This document shows positions 41,515 through 51,378 of a stretch of DNA of 64,000 bases, in pieces. Where the stretch lies: the NCBI RefSeq assembly GCF_005048205.1, contig NZ_SUMF01000008.1:1-64000 (forward strand), written 5' to 3'. Each line of letters starts with the position of its first letter. Position 1 is the stretch's first letter. Made by a program: the position numbers and the translations under genes. This DNA is from Chitiniphilus eburneus (GTDB taxonomy: Bacteria > Pseudomonadota > Gammaproteobacteria > Burkholderiales > Chitinibacteraceae). The notes beneath the pieces were generated by a model that was not told the DNA's origin, did no database searches, and worked only from the letters and a program-made list of their open reading frames with translations.

Positions 41515-41726
41515 GGCTTCTGTTCTCGTATAGGCGGACAAACCCTCTCATTCTAGACAGATCGCTCGCGCCGAATATTGCCGAAACACGGTACTGCCCA
41601 TGCAGCGTTTGCGCGCGGCGGTGTAAAACCTACCGCGCCACCGGCCGGCACCGCACCGAATCATGGCTGGCGCCGTGGCACGAAAGCTGCTGGAAACCCA
41701 ACGGTACGTATCGATGGAGTTTCCCC

Positions 41727-42617
41727 ATGGCGCGCGCATTGTGGAAAGGCGCGATCAGCTTCGGCCTCATCCATATCCCGGTGGAGCTGTTTCCAGCCGA
41801 ACAGCGCGATGAGCTGGACCTCACCCTGCTCGACCGCCGCGACTTCGCGCCGGTCGGCTATCGGCGGGTGAACAAACGCACCGAAAAGGAAGTGCCGCGC
41901 GAGCAGATCGTCAAAGGCTACGAGTACGAAGAAGACCAATACGTGGTGCTGACCGAGGACGAACTGAAGTCGGCCAACGTCAAGGCCACGCAGACCGTGG
42001 ACCTGATCGCCTTCGTGCCCGCCGCCGACATCGGCCCCGTCTATTTCGAGCAACCGTATTACCTCGCCCCCACGCGTGGCGGCACCAAGGTGTACGCGCT
42101 GTTGCGCGAAACGCTGCGTCGCGCCGACAAGGTGGGCATCGGCCAGGTGGTGATCCGCACTCGCCAGCACCTGGCCGCGCTGATGCCGGTGGGCGACGTG
42201 CTGCTGCTCAACACGCTGCGCTACCGGCACGAGTTGCGCGACAGCGGGCAATTGCCCCTGCCCGACGCCGACCTCAAGGCCGCCGGCGTCGCCGAGCGCG
42301 AAGTGAAGATGGCGCTCTCGCTGGTGGAAAGCATGAGTGAAGCCTGGCGCCCCGAGCAGTACCACGACACCTATCGCGACGATGTGCTGGCGTTGATCGA
42401 CCGCAAGGTACGCAGCAAGCAGACGCATGCCATCGCAGCCCCGGCGCAGACCGACGACGACACCGCGCCCGCGGCCGACAACGTGGTGGACCTGATGGCC
42501 TTGCTCAAACAGAGCATCGCGGGCCGCGACGCCCCCCGGCCGGCCAAACCCGCCCCGCGCCGCAAGTCGCCTCAGGCCAGGGCCGGTGCCGAACGCCAAC
42601 AACGCAAACGTGCGTGA
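41727..42617 (+). CDS. ku: Ku protein, non-homologous end joining
   Basis: The 296-residue protein starts MARALWKGAISFGLIHIPVE, the bacterial Ku signature, and has the ring core with EQPYYLAPTRGGTKVYALLR. The C-terminal tail (after about 255) is basic with Lys/Arg/Ala, as in many bacterial Ku. It binds double-strand ends and recruits LigD, encoded just downstream. Confidence 0.95.
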   Translation: MARALWKGAISFGLIHIPVELFPAEQRDELDLTLLDRRDFAPVGYRRVNKRTEKEVPREQIVKGYEYEEDQYVVLTEDELKSANVKATQTVDLIAFVPAADIGPVYFEQPYYLAPTRGGTKVYALLRETLRRADKVGIGQVVIRTRQHLAALMPVGDVLLLNTLRYRHELRDSGQLPLPDADLKAAGVAEREVKMALSLVESMSEAWRPEQYHDTYRDDVLALIDRKVRSKQTHAIAAPAQTDDDTAPAADNVVDLMALLKQSIAGRDAPRPAKPAPRRKSPQARAGAERQQRKRA

Positions 42618-42630
42618 CAGGGAGCGCCGC

Positions 42631-45192
42631 ATGAGCCTGGAACGCTATTGGCAAAAACGGGACTTCGCCCAGACCCCCGAGCCGCGCGGCACCGTCGCCC
42701 AGCCCGCGGAACGGTTGGCCTTTTTCGTGCAGAAGCATGCGGCACGGCGCTTGCACTACGACTTTCGGCTGGAGCTGGAAGGCACGCTCAAAAGCTGGGC
42801 CGTGCCCAAGGGACCGAGCCTCGACCCCCACGAAAAGCGGCTGGCGGTGCAGGTGGAGGATCACCCGCTGGACTACGGCGATTTCGAAGGCACCATCCCG
42901 CCCCGCCAGTATGGCGCCGGCAGCGTGCTGCTGTGGGATCGCGGCATCTGGACACCGCTGGGTGACCCGGTGGCGGACTATCGCAAGGGCCACCTGCGCT
43001 TCACGCTGGATGGCGACAAGCTGTCGGGCCAGTGGTCGCTGGTGCGCATGGCGCCGCGCGAGGGCGAAAAGCAGGAAAACTGGCTGCTGATCAAGAGCGA
43101 CGACGACGAGGCCCGCCATGGCCCCGACGCCGAGATCACCGAACTGCGCCCTGAAAGCGTGAAGGGCCTGCATCCGCGCCTGCCGCCGCGCGCCGAAACC
43201 GGGCCGGATCGCGCCCGGCCGCGCCGCGCGCCGCGCAAATCGGCGTCGACGCTGCCGGTGATGCTGCAACCACAACTGGCCAGCCTGGTGGCGCAGGCCC
43301 CGTCGGGCGAGGGCTGGCTGGCCGAAGTGAAATACGATGGCTACCGTATCCTGGCGCGGGTGAATGGCGACGGCGAAGTCGCCCTCTTCAGCCGCAACGG
43401 CAACGACTGGACCCGACGCATGCCCGACATCGCGCAGGCCGTGGCAGCACTGGGCACCCGCAATAGCTGGCTGGACGGCGAAGTGGTCGCCATCGACACG
43501 CAGGGCCGGATCAGCTTCCAGGCCCTGCAGAATGCGTTTGCCGAAGGCGGCAAGCCCGCGCGCCTGCTTTATTACCTGTTCGACCTGCTTTACCTGAAAG
43601 GCGAGGACCAGCGCGAACGCCCGCAACTCGAACGCAAGCGCCGCCTGCAACGCCTGCTGCGCCTGGCCGGCGATGCCAGCCCCTTGCGGTACAGCGACCA
43701 TATCGATGGCCAGTTGGGCGACGTGTTCCACCACGCCTGCCAGCACGGCCTGGAAGGCGTGGTGGTCAAACGCGCTGACGCGCCCTATGCCGCCGCGCGC
43801 ACCCGCAACTGGCTGAAGGTGAAATGCAGCCAGCGCCAGGAGTTCGTCATCGGCGGCTACACCGAGCCGAGCGGCAGCCGCAACGGCTTCGGCGCGCTGC
43901 TGCTGGGCGTGCACGACGCGGAGGGCCGCCTGGTCTACGCCGGCCGCGTGGGCACCGGCTTCAACGAAGCCACGCTGGCCACGCTGGCCGCGCGTCTCAA
44001 ACCATTGAAGCAACGTCAGGCGCCGTTCGACAACCCGCCGCGCGGACGCGAAGCGGCAGGTGCACATTGGGTCAAGCCCACGCTGGTGGCCGAAGTGCGC
44101 TTCGCCGACTGGACCGAACAGGGTCTGTTGCGCCAGGCCGCCTTCATCGGCCTGCGCGAAGACAAACCGCCGGCCACGATCACTCGCGAAACAGCGCAGC
44201 CGCTGCCACCAGCCCCCCGGCGAACACGTACCGCGGCGCGCCAGCAGCCAGTGGAACAGCGTACCAAGGGCCCGGCGCGAACCGACGACGTGGTCGCGGG
44301 CGTGACCATCACGCACCCGTCGCGCATCGTCTATGCCGAAGGCGATCTCACCAAGCTGGACCTGGCCCGCTACTACGAGCGCGTGGCGAACCATATCCTG
44401 CCGCACCTGAAAAACCGCCCGCTGTCGCTGGTGCGCTGCCCGCAGGGCGCCACCCATGGCTGCTTCTTCCAGAAGCACCTGGGCGATGCACTACCCGACA
44501 GCGTCAACGCGGTGACCGTCCCCACCGGCGATGGCGAATCGGCCACCTACATGATGGTGAACGACCTGGAAGCCTTGATTTCGCTGGTGCAGTTCGGCGT
44601 GATGGAATTCCACACCTGGGGTGCGCGCGGCAACGCGCCCACGCAGCCGGACCGGCTGATCTTCGACCTCGACCCCGCGCCGGACGTACCGTGGGCCCGG
44701 GTCAGGGAAGCGGCGCAACTCACGCGCGGCTTCCTGGAGGAACTGGGCCTGCGCAGCTTCCTGAAGACCACCGGCGGAAAAGGGCTGCATGTGGAAGTGC
44801 CGCTGGTACGCGGGCCAGGCTGGAACGAGGCCAAGGCCTTTGCGCGCGGCGTCGCGGAGCACCTAGCCGCCGAAATCCCGCAGCGCTTCACCACCAAGCT
44901 TGCCAAGAGCCGGCGGGGCGGAAAGATCTTCATCGACTATCTGCGCAACAGCCTGGGCGCCACGGCGGTGGCGGCGTTCTCCACCCGCGCACGACCGGGC
45001 GCGCCGGTAGCGACACCGCTGTTCTGGGAGGAACTGGACCACGGCATCGAATCGGCGCATTTCAATATCGACAACCTGGCCGCCCGGCTGCGCGACACCG
45101 ACGACCCCTGGGCTGAGTACGACTCATCCCGCCAACGCCTGACCACCGCGATGCGCGACGTGCTGACGGATGCCGCGCGCCGCCGCCCATGA
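42631..45192 (+). CDS. ligD: ATP-dependent DNA ligase D, PE-LIG-POL order
   Basis: The 853-residue protein has three parts: a 3'-phosphoesterase (about 25-165, HYDFRLELEGTLKSWAVPKG), an ATP ligase (about 215-530, active-site Lys234 in EVKYDGYR) and a primase-like polymerase (about 565-853, THPSRIVYAEGDLTKLDLAR). The order is that of Pseudomonas LigD. With Ku it repairs double-strand breaks without homology. GGGAG lies before ATG at 42631, 13 bases after the ku stop. Confidence 0.95.
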   Translation: MSLERYWQKRDFAQTPEPRGTVAQPAERLAFFVQKHAARRLHYDFRLELEGTLKSWAVPKGPSLDPHEKRLAVQVEDHPLDYGDFEGTIPPRQYGAGSVLLWDRGIWTPLGDPVADYRKGHLRFTLDGDKLSGQWSLVRMAPREGEKQENWLLIKSDDDEARHGPDAEITELRPESVKGLHPRLPPRAETGPDRARPRRAPRKSASTLPVMLQPQLASLVAQAPSGEGWLAEVKYDGYRILARVNGDGEVALFSRNGNDWTRRMPDIAQAVAALGTRNSWLDGEVVAIDTQGRISFQALQNAFAEGGKPARLLYYLFDLLYLKGEDQRERPQLERKRRLQRLLRLAGDASPLRYSDHIDGQLGDVFHHACQHGLEGVVVKRADAPYAAARTRNWLKVKCSQRQEFVIGGYTEPSGSRNGFGALLLGVHDAEGRLVYAGRVGTGFNEATLATLAARLKPLKQRQAPFDNPPRGREAAGAHWVKPTLVAEVRFADWTEQGLLRQAAFIGLREDKPPATITRETAQPLPPAPRRTRTAARQQPVEQRTKGPARTDDVVAGVTITHPSRIVYAEGDLTKLDLARYYERVANHILPHLKNRPLSLVRCPQGATHGCFFQKHLGDALPDSVNAVTVPTGDGESATYMMVNDLEALISLVQFGVMEFHTWGARGNAPTQPDRLIFDLDPAPDVPWARVREAAQLTRGFLEELGLRSFLKTTGGKGLHVEVPLVRGPGWNEAKAFARGVAEHLAAEIPQRFTTKLAKSRRGGKIFIDYLRNSLGATAVAAFSTRARPGAPVATPLFWEELDHGIESAHFNIDNLAARLRDTDDPWAEYDSSRQRLTTAMRDVLTDAARRRP

Positions 45193-45213
45193 CCACAAAA
45201 AAAGGAACCCGCC

Positions 45214-45651
45214 ATGCCGGACATCAATCGTCATTTCAGCCGTTTCGCCCAGTGGGCCGCCTGTGCCGCGGGCAGCCCGGGCATCTTTCTGCTGGCCGTG
45301 GCGCTGGTGGGCGTCTGGCTGGTGACCGGACCGCTGTTCCATTTTTCCAATACCTGGCAACTGATCATCAACACCGGCACCACCATCGTCACCTTCCTGA
45401 TGGTGTTCCTGATCCAGCACACGCAGAACCGCGACACGCAAGCCTTGCAGCTCAAGCTGGACGAATTGATCCGCGCCGTGCACGGCGCGCGCAATCACAT
45501 GATGCGCGCCGAGGAAATGGATGATCGCGAACTGGCCGAGCTGAAGCAGGAATACGCGCAGATCGCCGCCGCCACGCATGAAAAACTGGACGACGTGATC
45601 GAACACGTGACAGGCAAGATCCACGACGAACCGGAACGGCAACGCGGATGA
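45214..45651 (+). CDS. Low-affinity iron permease family protein
   Basis: The 145-residue protein has two membrane helices in its first half (PGIFLLAVALVGVWLVTGPL, then the core motif FSNTWQLIINTGTTIVTFLM) and a helical cytoplasmic end. The motif is that of the low-affinity iron permease family (PF04120). In bacteria its transport role is unproven. It follows ligD by 21 bases with AAGGAA before its ATG, but has no clear link to repair. Confidence 0.8.
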   Translation: MPDINRHFSRFAQWAACAAGSPGIFLLAVALVGVWLVTGPLFHFSNTWQLIINTGTTIVTFLMVFLIQHTQNRDTQALQLKLDELIRAVHGARNHMMRAEEMDDRELAELKQEYAQIAAATHEKLDDVIEHVTGKIHDEPERQRG

Positions 45652-45661
45652 AAACCCGGAT

Positions 45662-46537
45662 TCAGCGGCAGAACAGCGCCATGCGGCGGGGAATCTCGTC
45701 GGCGATTTCCCGCGCGAGATAGCCCAGCGGCCCCAGGCGCGACGCCAGGGCCTCGCCCGCCCGGGCGTGCAGCGCGACACCCCAGGCGGCCGCCTGCTCC
45801 AGCGAAGCGCCCCGGGCGATCAGGCCGACGATCACGCCGGCGAGTACATCCCCGGATCCCGACACGCCCAGGCCGATATTGCCGCCCTCGTGTCGCCACG
45901 CTGTGCCATCCGGCCGCGCGATATGGGTAATGGCGCCCTTGAAGGCGACGATCGCCTGCCAGCAGGCGGCTGCCGAGCGCGCGGCGGCCAGCGAATCGGC
46001 CTGGAGCGCGGTCTTTTCGACGCCGGTGAGGTGGGCCATTTCACCGGCATGCGGGGTCAGCAATAGCGGGCGCGCCAACGGCTCTCCCCGCACCACCGCC
46101 ATGGCGCAGGCATCGAGTACCAGCGGTAAGGCCGGCAAGTGGGACAACGCGGCGCGGACGAACGCACTGGCTGCGACTTCATCCTGCATGCCGGGGCCGA
46201 TCAGCACCGCGTCGAGCTTGCGCGCCAGCGGCGCGAGCAAGGCAGCGCCTTCGGGCGCCAGGCCGCCCGCAGCGGTTTCGGGCAATGCCACCACGCGCGA
46301 TTCCGGCAAGGTGGCGGCCACCAGTTGCGCCACGCTTTCGCCGGTCGCCACCGAGAGCTTGCCGGCGCCGGCCCGCAACGCCGCCGTGGCCGCCAGCATC
46401 GCCGCGCCCGGCATTTCCGGCGAACCGCCAACCACCAGCACATGCCCACGCGACTCCTTGTCACCATCGGGATCGGGCATCGGCAACGGCCAGCGCAACA
46501 GCGCGGCATCGTCCAGCGGGTTCAGGCGCGCATTCAT
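45662..46537 (-). CDS. nnrD: ADP/ATP-dependent NAD(P)H-hydrate dehydratase
   Basis: The 291-residue protein is ribokinase-like: GHVLVVGGSPEMPGAAMLAA, LLTPHAGEMAHLTG and NIGLGVSGSGDVLAGVIVGL are the YjeF C-terminal domain motifs. It repairs hydrated NAD(P)H. The epimerase domain that is often fused in front is missing here. The ATG overlaps the stop of the upstream phosphatase gene (ATGA). Confidence 0.88.
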   Translation of the reverse strand: MNARLNPLDDAALLRWPLPMPDPDGDKESRGHVLVVGGSPEMPGAAMLAATAALRAGAGKLSVATGESVAQLVAATLPESRVVALPETAAGGLAPEGAALLAPLARKLDAVLIGPGMQDEVAASAFVRAALSHLPALPLVLDACAMAVVRGEPLARPLLLTPHAGEMAHLTGVEKTALQADSLAAARSAAACWQAIVAFKGAITHIARPDGTAWRHEGGNIGLGVSGSGDVLAGVIVGLIARGASLEQAAAWGVALHARAGEALASRLGPLGYLAREIADEIPRRMALFCR

Positions 46538-47304
46538 GGTTTGGGTGCGACCGGGGCATCCGGTTCGGCGGTAATCGGGGCGCGGGCCTCGGCCAGCGGC
46601 GCGATGAAGTTCACCTGATCGAGCACCAGCTTGCCGGTACGGCCCAGCGCGGGATCGAAGCGGTAACTGGTGACCGAACAGTTGGGCACGTCGGCCCGGC
46701 GGTCGATGTCGAGGATCTGGCGCTCGTCCAGGCGTTCGAGCAGGTAACGGAAGCAGTTGACGATGACCTGATGGCCAACGATCAGCACGCGCTCGCCACG
46801 GTATTCGCGCACTACCATTTCCAGCACGCTGCGCAACCGCAGGATCACGTCGCACCAGCTTTCGCCCCCCGGCGGGCGGAAGTAGAACTTGCCGACGTGG
46901 GCGCGCTGTTCCGCCAGCTCCGGGTAACGTGCGGCGATGCCGGCCTTGGTCAGCCGGTCTGTCAGGCCGAATTCCTTTTCGCGCAGGCGTTCGTCGTGGC
47001 GCAACGTCAACTCGGATTCGGGCATGCCGGCGCCTTCCAGCAACAACCGGGCGCTCTGTATGGCGCGCAGATAGGGCGATGTCAGCACCACGCTGGGCCG
47101 CTCGGCATGCGACAGGGCGCCGAACCACTCGCCCAGCGCCCACGCCTGCCGGCGCCCCAGGTCCGACAGCGGCACGTCCATATCGCGCTCGGCAATGTCG
47201 ATCATCGGTAACTGCGCCGCTTCGGCCGCGTCGCGCGCTACATTGCCCGCGCTCTGGCCGTGGCGCACCAGCCATAGCCGGTCAGGCCATTTCTGCTCCG
47301 CCAT
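46534..47304 (-). CDS. Histidine phosphatase family protein
   Basis: The 256-residue protein has the RHG motif LWLVRHGQSAGNVARDAAEA near its start and LIVGHQVIVNCFRYLL with the second His. It belongs to the phosphoglycerate mutase-like superfamily; the substrate is open. ATG at 47304 has GAGG upstream; a GTG at 47316 is also in frame. It overlaps nnrD by four bases. Confidence 0.85.
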   Translation of the reverse strand: MAEQKWPDRLWLVRHGQSAGNVARDAAEAAQLPMIDIAERDMDVPLSDLGRRQAWALGEWFGALSHAERPSVVLTSPYLRAIQSARLLLEGAGMPESELTLRHDERLREKEFGLTDRLTKAGIAARYPELAEQRAHVGKFYFRPPGGESWCDVILRLRSVLEMVVREYRGERVLIVGHQVIVNCFRYLLERLDERQILDIDRRADVPNCSVTSYRFDPALGRTGKLVLDQVNFIAPLAEARAPITAEPDAPVAPKP

Positions 47305-47312
47305 GGCATGCC

Positions 47313-47474
47313 TCACTGTGGGGAATGAAGCTTGCCGGTATCGTGATCGAAAGGCGCCTGGCGCGGCGGTGGCTCAGCGGCCGGCTCGCCGCTGGATTCC
47401 TCCACCCGCTGCGATTCGGTCAGATCGCGCTGGGCTTCGGCGGGATGGCGAGGGGGTTGGGGCTGTAGCGGCAT
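47313..47474 (-). CDS. Small hydrophilic protein (53 residues)
   Basis: The peptide begins MPLQPQPPRHPAEAQRDLTE, is rich in Pro, Glu and Gln and probably disordered. GGAG lies 7 bases before the ATG, and it ends just before the phosphatase gene. It is not recognised. The ribosome site and spacing favour a real gene. Confidence 0.45.
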   Translation of the reverse strand: MPLQPQPPRHPAEAQRDLTESQRVEESSGEPAAEPPPRQAPFDHDTGKLHSPQ

Positions 47475-47570
47475 GGCAACACTCCGGCTGGGCATGGCCT
47501 CCAGTGTTGCCGGCGCGTGCGCCGCAGGCCATAGGAGAGTGGCGCGGCGGCGCGTAGGACGGCGACGCGT

Positions 47571-47918
47571 TCAGCCCCGGAACATGAAATAAACGGCGCC
47601 GACGAGGCACAGCCCCGCCCAGAGGTAATCGAGCTTGAATGGCTGGCCCATGTAGAACATGGCGAACGGCAGGAACACCGACAGCGTGATGACCTCCTGC
47701 ATGATCTTCAACTGCGCCAGGGAATACACGCCATAGCCGATGCGATTGGCCGGGACCTGCAACAGATATTCGAACAATGCAATGCCCCACGACACCAATG
47801 CGGCCATCCACCAGGCCTTGGTGCTCATGTTTTTCAGATGGCCATACCATGCGAATGTCATGAAAATGTTGGAAGCCACCAGCAATAGTGGGGAAATCAA
47901 ACCAGGGGGCAGGTTCAT
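47571..47918 (-). CDS. DMT-like DUF486 membrane protein
   Basis: The 115-residue protein has four membrane helices and the DUF486 marks SNIFMTFAWYGHLKN, WGIALFEYLLQVPANRIGY and LKIMQEVITLSVF. It resembles half of a drug/metabolite transporter. Function unknown. Confidence 0.88.
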   Translation of the reverse strand: MNLPPGLISPLLLVASNIFMTFAWYGHLKNMSTKAWWMAALVSWGIALFEYLLQVPANRIGYGVYSLAQLKIMQEVITLSVFLPFAMFYMGQPFKLDYLWAGLCLVGAVYFMFRG

Positions 47919-48038
47919 GGGACGTTTTCGACGGGGTTTTGCTAGAATTCGCGAGTTTACGCACGATAGTCACGCGCGGGGGCCGACGGTCCTTTCGTTG
48001 CACTGCGGCATTCTCTCCAGATACGGAACCGCCATTAC

Positions 48039-49127
48039 ATGATTTTTCGCCGAGCGTTGCTCCCTCTGGTCATCCTGATCGCCTGTGGCACCGCCACCGC
48101 CGGCGAGGTCGACGACATCCGCCACCTGGTCCAGGCACGTGAATTCAATGCGGCCCTGGACCGTGCCGACCGTTACCTGACGCGCAACCCGAAGGATGCA
48201 CAGGTGCGTTTCCTGCGCGGCCTGACGCTGACCGAGCTGGGGCGGACCAACGAGGCGATCAAGGCTTTTACTGGCTTGTCCGAGGACTACCCCCAACTAC
48301 CCGAGCCCTACAACAACCTGGCTGTGTTGTACGCGCAACAGAATCAACTGGATAAATCGCGGGCCGCGCTGCAACTGGCGATCCAGACCAACCCCAGCTA
48401 CGCCATCGCGCACGAGAACCTGGGCGACCTGTATGCGCGGCTGGCCTCGCAAGCCTATGACAAAGCCCTGCAACTGGAAGGTCAGAACCGCCAGGTCCAG
48501 ACCAAGCTGACGCTGGTACGCGAGTTGTTCAGCAGCGGCGCGCTGGCGCAGCCGGTGGCCCGCCAGGTGGCGCAGGCCGCGACGCCCGCCCCTCGCCCCA
48601 CCCCGACACGCGCGGCGGCCCCCACCAAGGTGCCGACACCCACCGCGCAGCCGACACCGACCCCCACGCCCAAGCCGACCCCGACGCCCAAACCGACGCC
48701 AACGCCGACACCGAAGCCGGTCGCCACGCCGGTGCCGACACCGGTTCCCACCCCGACGCCCACCCCGGTGCAGGTGGATGCCGCCGAACGCGAACGCCAG
48801 CGGGTGATCGACGCAGTGGAGACCTGGGCCAAGGCCTGGTCGCGCCGTGACTTCGATGCCTACCTTGCCGCGTACTCGCGCAAGTTCAACGCGCCAGGCG
48901 GCCAGCGCTTCACCGACTGGGCCAACGAACGCCGTCCGCGCGTCGTCGGGCCGAAGTACATCGAAGTGAAACTGAGCGGTGTCCAGGTCACCTTCGAGGG
49001 CGATGACGTGGCGGTGGTCAAGTTCCGTCAGAGCTATAAATCCGACCGGTTGTCGAGCACGACGGGCAAGACGCTGGTGCTGGAAAAAACCGGCGGTCGC
49101 TGGCTGATTCGCGAGGAACGAACCTAA
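48039..49127 (+). CDS. Secreted TPR protein with Pro-Thr linker and NTF2-like C-terminus
   Basis: The 362-residue protein has a signal peptide ([20 protein letters not shown]), TPR-like repeats (about 24-160), a long Pro-Thr-Lys linker (about 185-245) and a C-terminal domain (about 250-362) with [20 protein letters not shown], the pattern of the Cds6-type NTF2-like domain that accompanies L,D-transpeptidases. The next gene carries a related C-terminus on a YkuD enzyme. A role in envelope or peptidoglycan assembly is likely. The linker DNA is repetitive (48,590-48,778). Confidence 0.82.
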   Translation: MIFRRALLPLVILIACGTATAGEVDDIRHLVQAREFNAALDRADRYLTRNPKDAQVRFLRGLTLTELGRTNEAIKAFTGLSEDYPQLPEPYNNLAVLYAQQNQLDKSRAALQLAIQTNPSYAIAHENLGDLYARLASQAYDKALQLEGQNRQVQTKLTLVRELFSSGALAQPVARQVAQAATPAPRPTPTRAAAPTKVPTPTAQPTPTPTPKPTPTPKPTPTPTPKPVATPVPTPVPTPTPTPVQVDAAERERQRVIDAVETWAKAWSRRDFDAYLAAYSRKFNAPGGQRFTDWANERRPRVVGPKYIEVKLSGVQVTFEGDDVAVVKFRQSYKSDRLSSTTGKTLVLEKTGGRWLIREERT

Positions 49128-50408
49128 GTGAAGAAGCGTGTCATGCCCTGGGCCAAGTTTTCGCTCTGTCTGGTCCTGTTGCTGTTCTTCACCCCGGCGG
49201 CGCAGCCTCGTCTGACGCCGCCGTGGCCGCAGCAGCACATCCCCGTGTTCGAGCAGCCAGGCAGGGTGATGTCCGGCTCGCCGGAGCAGATGATCGTCGC
49301 GGCCATCGACGCGGTGCGGCAAGGCCGGATGGCCGATGCGCGCGCCACCATCGACGCGCTGCTGGTGAAGGAGCCCAACTACAACCTGGCGCACCTGGTG
49401 TCAGCCGACCTGTACGCGATGCGTGCCGCGCCGCTGGCCAGCCTGGGCGGCGCCGCCGTCGATGCGCCACGCGATCGGCTGGATGACCTGAAGCGCGAGG
49501 CGCAGATGCGCCTGCTGCGCCATGTCGCGCCACCACCGAGCGACCGCCTGCCGGCACAACTGCTGGTGCTGTCGCCCGCCCAGACGCACGCCGTGGTGGT
49601 CGATACCAGCGCCGCGCGCGCCTACCTGTTCAAGAACGTGGACGGCGTTCCCACTTACGTGACCGATTATTACGTCACCATCGGCAAGCTGGGCACCGAC
49701 AAGAACAAGGAAGGCGATCAGCGCACGCCGCTGGGCGTGTATTTCGTGACCAGCCATATGTCGCGGCCGCAACTGGATAAGATCTACGGCGACGCCGCAT
49801 CGCTGTATGGCGTGGGTGCGTGGCCGATTTCCTATCCGAACGAGCTGGATCGCCGCGAAGGCCGCACCGGACATGGTATCTGGCTGCACGGCGTGCCGTA
49901 CGACACCTATTCTCGTGCGCCGCTGGCCTCCAATGGCTGCGTGGCGCTGACGAACGAGGACATGACCGCGCTGGCGCGCCAGCTCTCGCCGGGCAGCACG
50001 CCGGTGGTGAATGTCACCCGCGTGGAATGGCTGGACCGGGCCAGTTGGGACGCGCGCCGGGCCAGTGCGCTAGCACGGCTGGAATCCTGGCGTACCGCGT
50101 GGGAATCGGTGGATACGGAACGCTACCTGTCCTTCTATGGCGATCGCTTCACCGATCAGGACGGCAAAACGCTGGCCAGCTGGCAAAAGCAGAAACTGGC
50201 CGTCAACGCAGGGCGTTCCTGGAGCAAGATTTCGCTGGGCCAGGTCAGCATTTTCAGCACCTCGGGCGAGAACGCCACCTGGGTCGCCACGTTCGACCAG
50301 GATTACCGCAGCGACAAGGTGAACAACCAGATGCGTAAACGCCTGTACTGGCAGGAAGAAGATGGCGCCTGGAAGATCCAGTGGGAAGGCCGCGCCCGCG
50401 CCGGCTGA
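49128..50408 (+). CDS. L,D-transpeptidase (YkuD) with NTF2-like C-terminal domain
   Basis: The 426-residue exported protein has an N-terminal signal (WAKFSLCLVLLLFFTPAAQ), a helical region (45-125), a YkuD domain (about 150-305) with the active site HGVPYDTYSRAPLASNGCVA (Cys in SNGC), and a C-terminal Cds6-like domain with WRTAWESVDTERYLSFYGDR. It would make 3-3 cross-links or attach proteins to peptidoglycan. GTG at 49128 follows the previous stop directly; ATG five codons later is possible. Confidence 0.9.
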   Translation: MKKRVMPWAKFSLCLVLLLFFTPAAQPRLTPPWPQQHIPVFEQPGRVMSGSPEQMIVAAIDAVRQGRMADARATIDALLVKEPNYNLAHLVSADLYAMRAAPLASLGGAAVDAPRDRLDDLKREAQMRLLRHVAPPPSDRLPAQLLVLSPAQTHAVVVDTSAARAYLFKNVDGVPTYVTDYYVTIGKLGTDKNKEGDQRTPLGVYFVTSHMSRPQLDKIYGDAASLYGVGAWPISYPNELDRREGRTGHGIWLHGVPYDTYSRAPLASNGCVALTNEDMTALARQLSPGSTPVVNVTRVEWLDRASWDARRASALARLESWRTAWESVDTERYLSFYGDRFTDQDGKTLASWQKQKLAVNAGRSWSKISLGQVSIFSTSGENATWVATFDQDYRSDKVNNQMRKRLYWQEEDGAWKIQWEGRARAG

Positions 50409-50429
50409 TTCCGTGCGGCGGCGCTGCCC

Positions 50430-50466
50430 AACAAAAAACCCCGGTTCGGAACCGGGGTTTTTTGTT
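50430..50466. terminator. Bidirectional terminator after the transpeptidase gene
   Basis: AACAAAAAACCCCGGTTC pairs with its complement GGAACCGGGGTTTTTTGTT between convergent genes. Confidence 0.92.
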
Positions 50467-50479
50467 GGGAGGTGGCCGG

Positions 50480-51220
50480 TTACAGCGTCACGCCACCGGT
50501 GACTTCAATGGCAGCGCCATTGATATAGCTGGCTTCGTCGGACGCGAGGAAGGCGTAGACGTTGGCGATTTCCTCCGGCTGGGCCAGGCGGCGCATCGGC
50601 ACGCGTTCTTCCATGGCCTGGATCACCTTTTCCGGCATGGCCTTGACCATCGGGGTGGCCACGAAGCCGGGGCACACGGCGTTGGCGCGGATGCCCTTCT
50701 TGCCCAGTTCCTTGGACCAGGTCTTCACCATGCCGATCACGCCGAACTTGGTGGCGGCATAGTTGGTCTGGCCGAAGTTGCCATACACGCCCACCACGGA
50801 AGAAGCATTCAGCAACACGCCACTGCCCTGCTCGACCATGGTGTCGATCACGGCGCGGGCACAGTTGTAAGTACCCTTCAGGTTGATGTCGATGACGCGG
50901 TCGAATTGCTCTTCGGTCATCTTCACGAACTGGGCGTCGGCGGTGATGCCGGCGTTATTGACCAGCACGTCGATGCGGCCGAACTTTGCCTTCACGTCAG
51001 CAACCATGGAAGCAATCTGGTCCTTGTTGGTGACATCCACCAGATAGCCGGCCACCGTTGCGCCGGTTGCCGCCAGGCCAGAAACAACCTGGTCGACACC
51101 ATTCTGATTCACGTCGCAGACCACGACCTTGGCGCCTTCGGCAGCAAATTTCTGGGCGGTTGCAAGACCGATGCCGCTGGCACCGCCGGTAATGATGGTT
51201 ACCTTATCCTTAAGACGCAT
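50480..51220 (-). CDS. SDR family reductase, FabG-like 3-oxoacyl-ACP or acetoacetyl-CoA reductase
   Basis: The 246-residue protein has the Rossmann motif [12 protein letters not shown], catalytic Ser (LLNASSVVG) and YAATK. Overall similarity is to FabG. It may serve fatty acid or polyhydroxyalkanoate metabolism; a lone gene gives no clue. A promoter region of about 150 bases lies upstream, next to the DUF3579 gene. Confidence 0.88.
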   Translation of the reverse strand: MRLKDKVTIITGGASGIGLATAQKFAAEGAKVVVCDVNQNGVDQVVSGLAATGATVAGYLVDVTNKDQIASMVADVKAKFGRIDVLVNNAGITADAQFVKMTEEQFDRVIDINLKGTYNCARAVIDTMVEQGSGVLLNASSVVGVYGNFGQTNYAATKFGVIGMVKTWSKELGKKGIRANAVCPGFVATPMVKAMPEKVIQAMEERVPMRRLAQPEEIANVYAFLASDEASYINGAAIEVTGGVTL

Positions 51221-51378
51221 GCTGGAAATCCTCCGGTGAATAAAAACTTAGAGACACACCCCATCACCCTCGGCGACAGGTATTGTCAGTAAGCATAGGC
51301 GGCATTGTGCAATGCGGTAATCAGAAGAGTCGCAACATTGACGGGCGGCAATCGGAATGGATGGCCATCAGCCAATGC

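Noticed and set aside
39258-41556. Plus-strand frames of 424 and 523 codons opposite uraA, the repeat element and upp
   Set aside because: The frames mirror a membrane protein gene and upp, and give His/Asp-rich sequence without domains; the part over the repeat element is not a transposase.
42505-44478. 657-codon minus-strand frame
   Set aside because: It is the mirror of ligD, with His/Arg/Gln-rich low-information sequence.
48590-48778. Repetitive CCGACGCCC-type tract looked like a CRISPR or tandem DNA repeat
   Set aside because: The repeats are irregular, in frame, and encode a Pro-Thr-Lys linker of an exported protein; there are no spacers.
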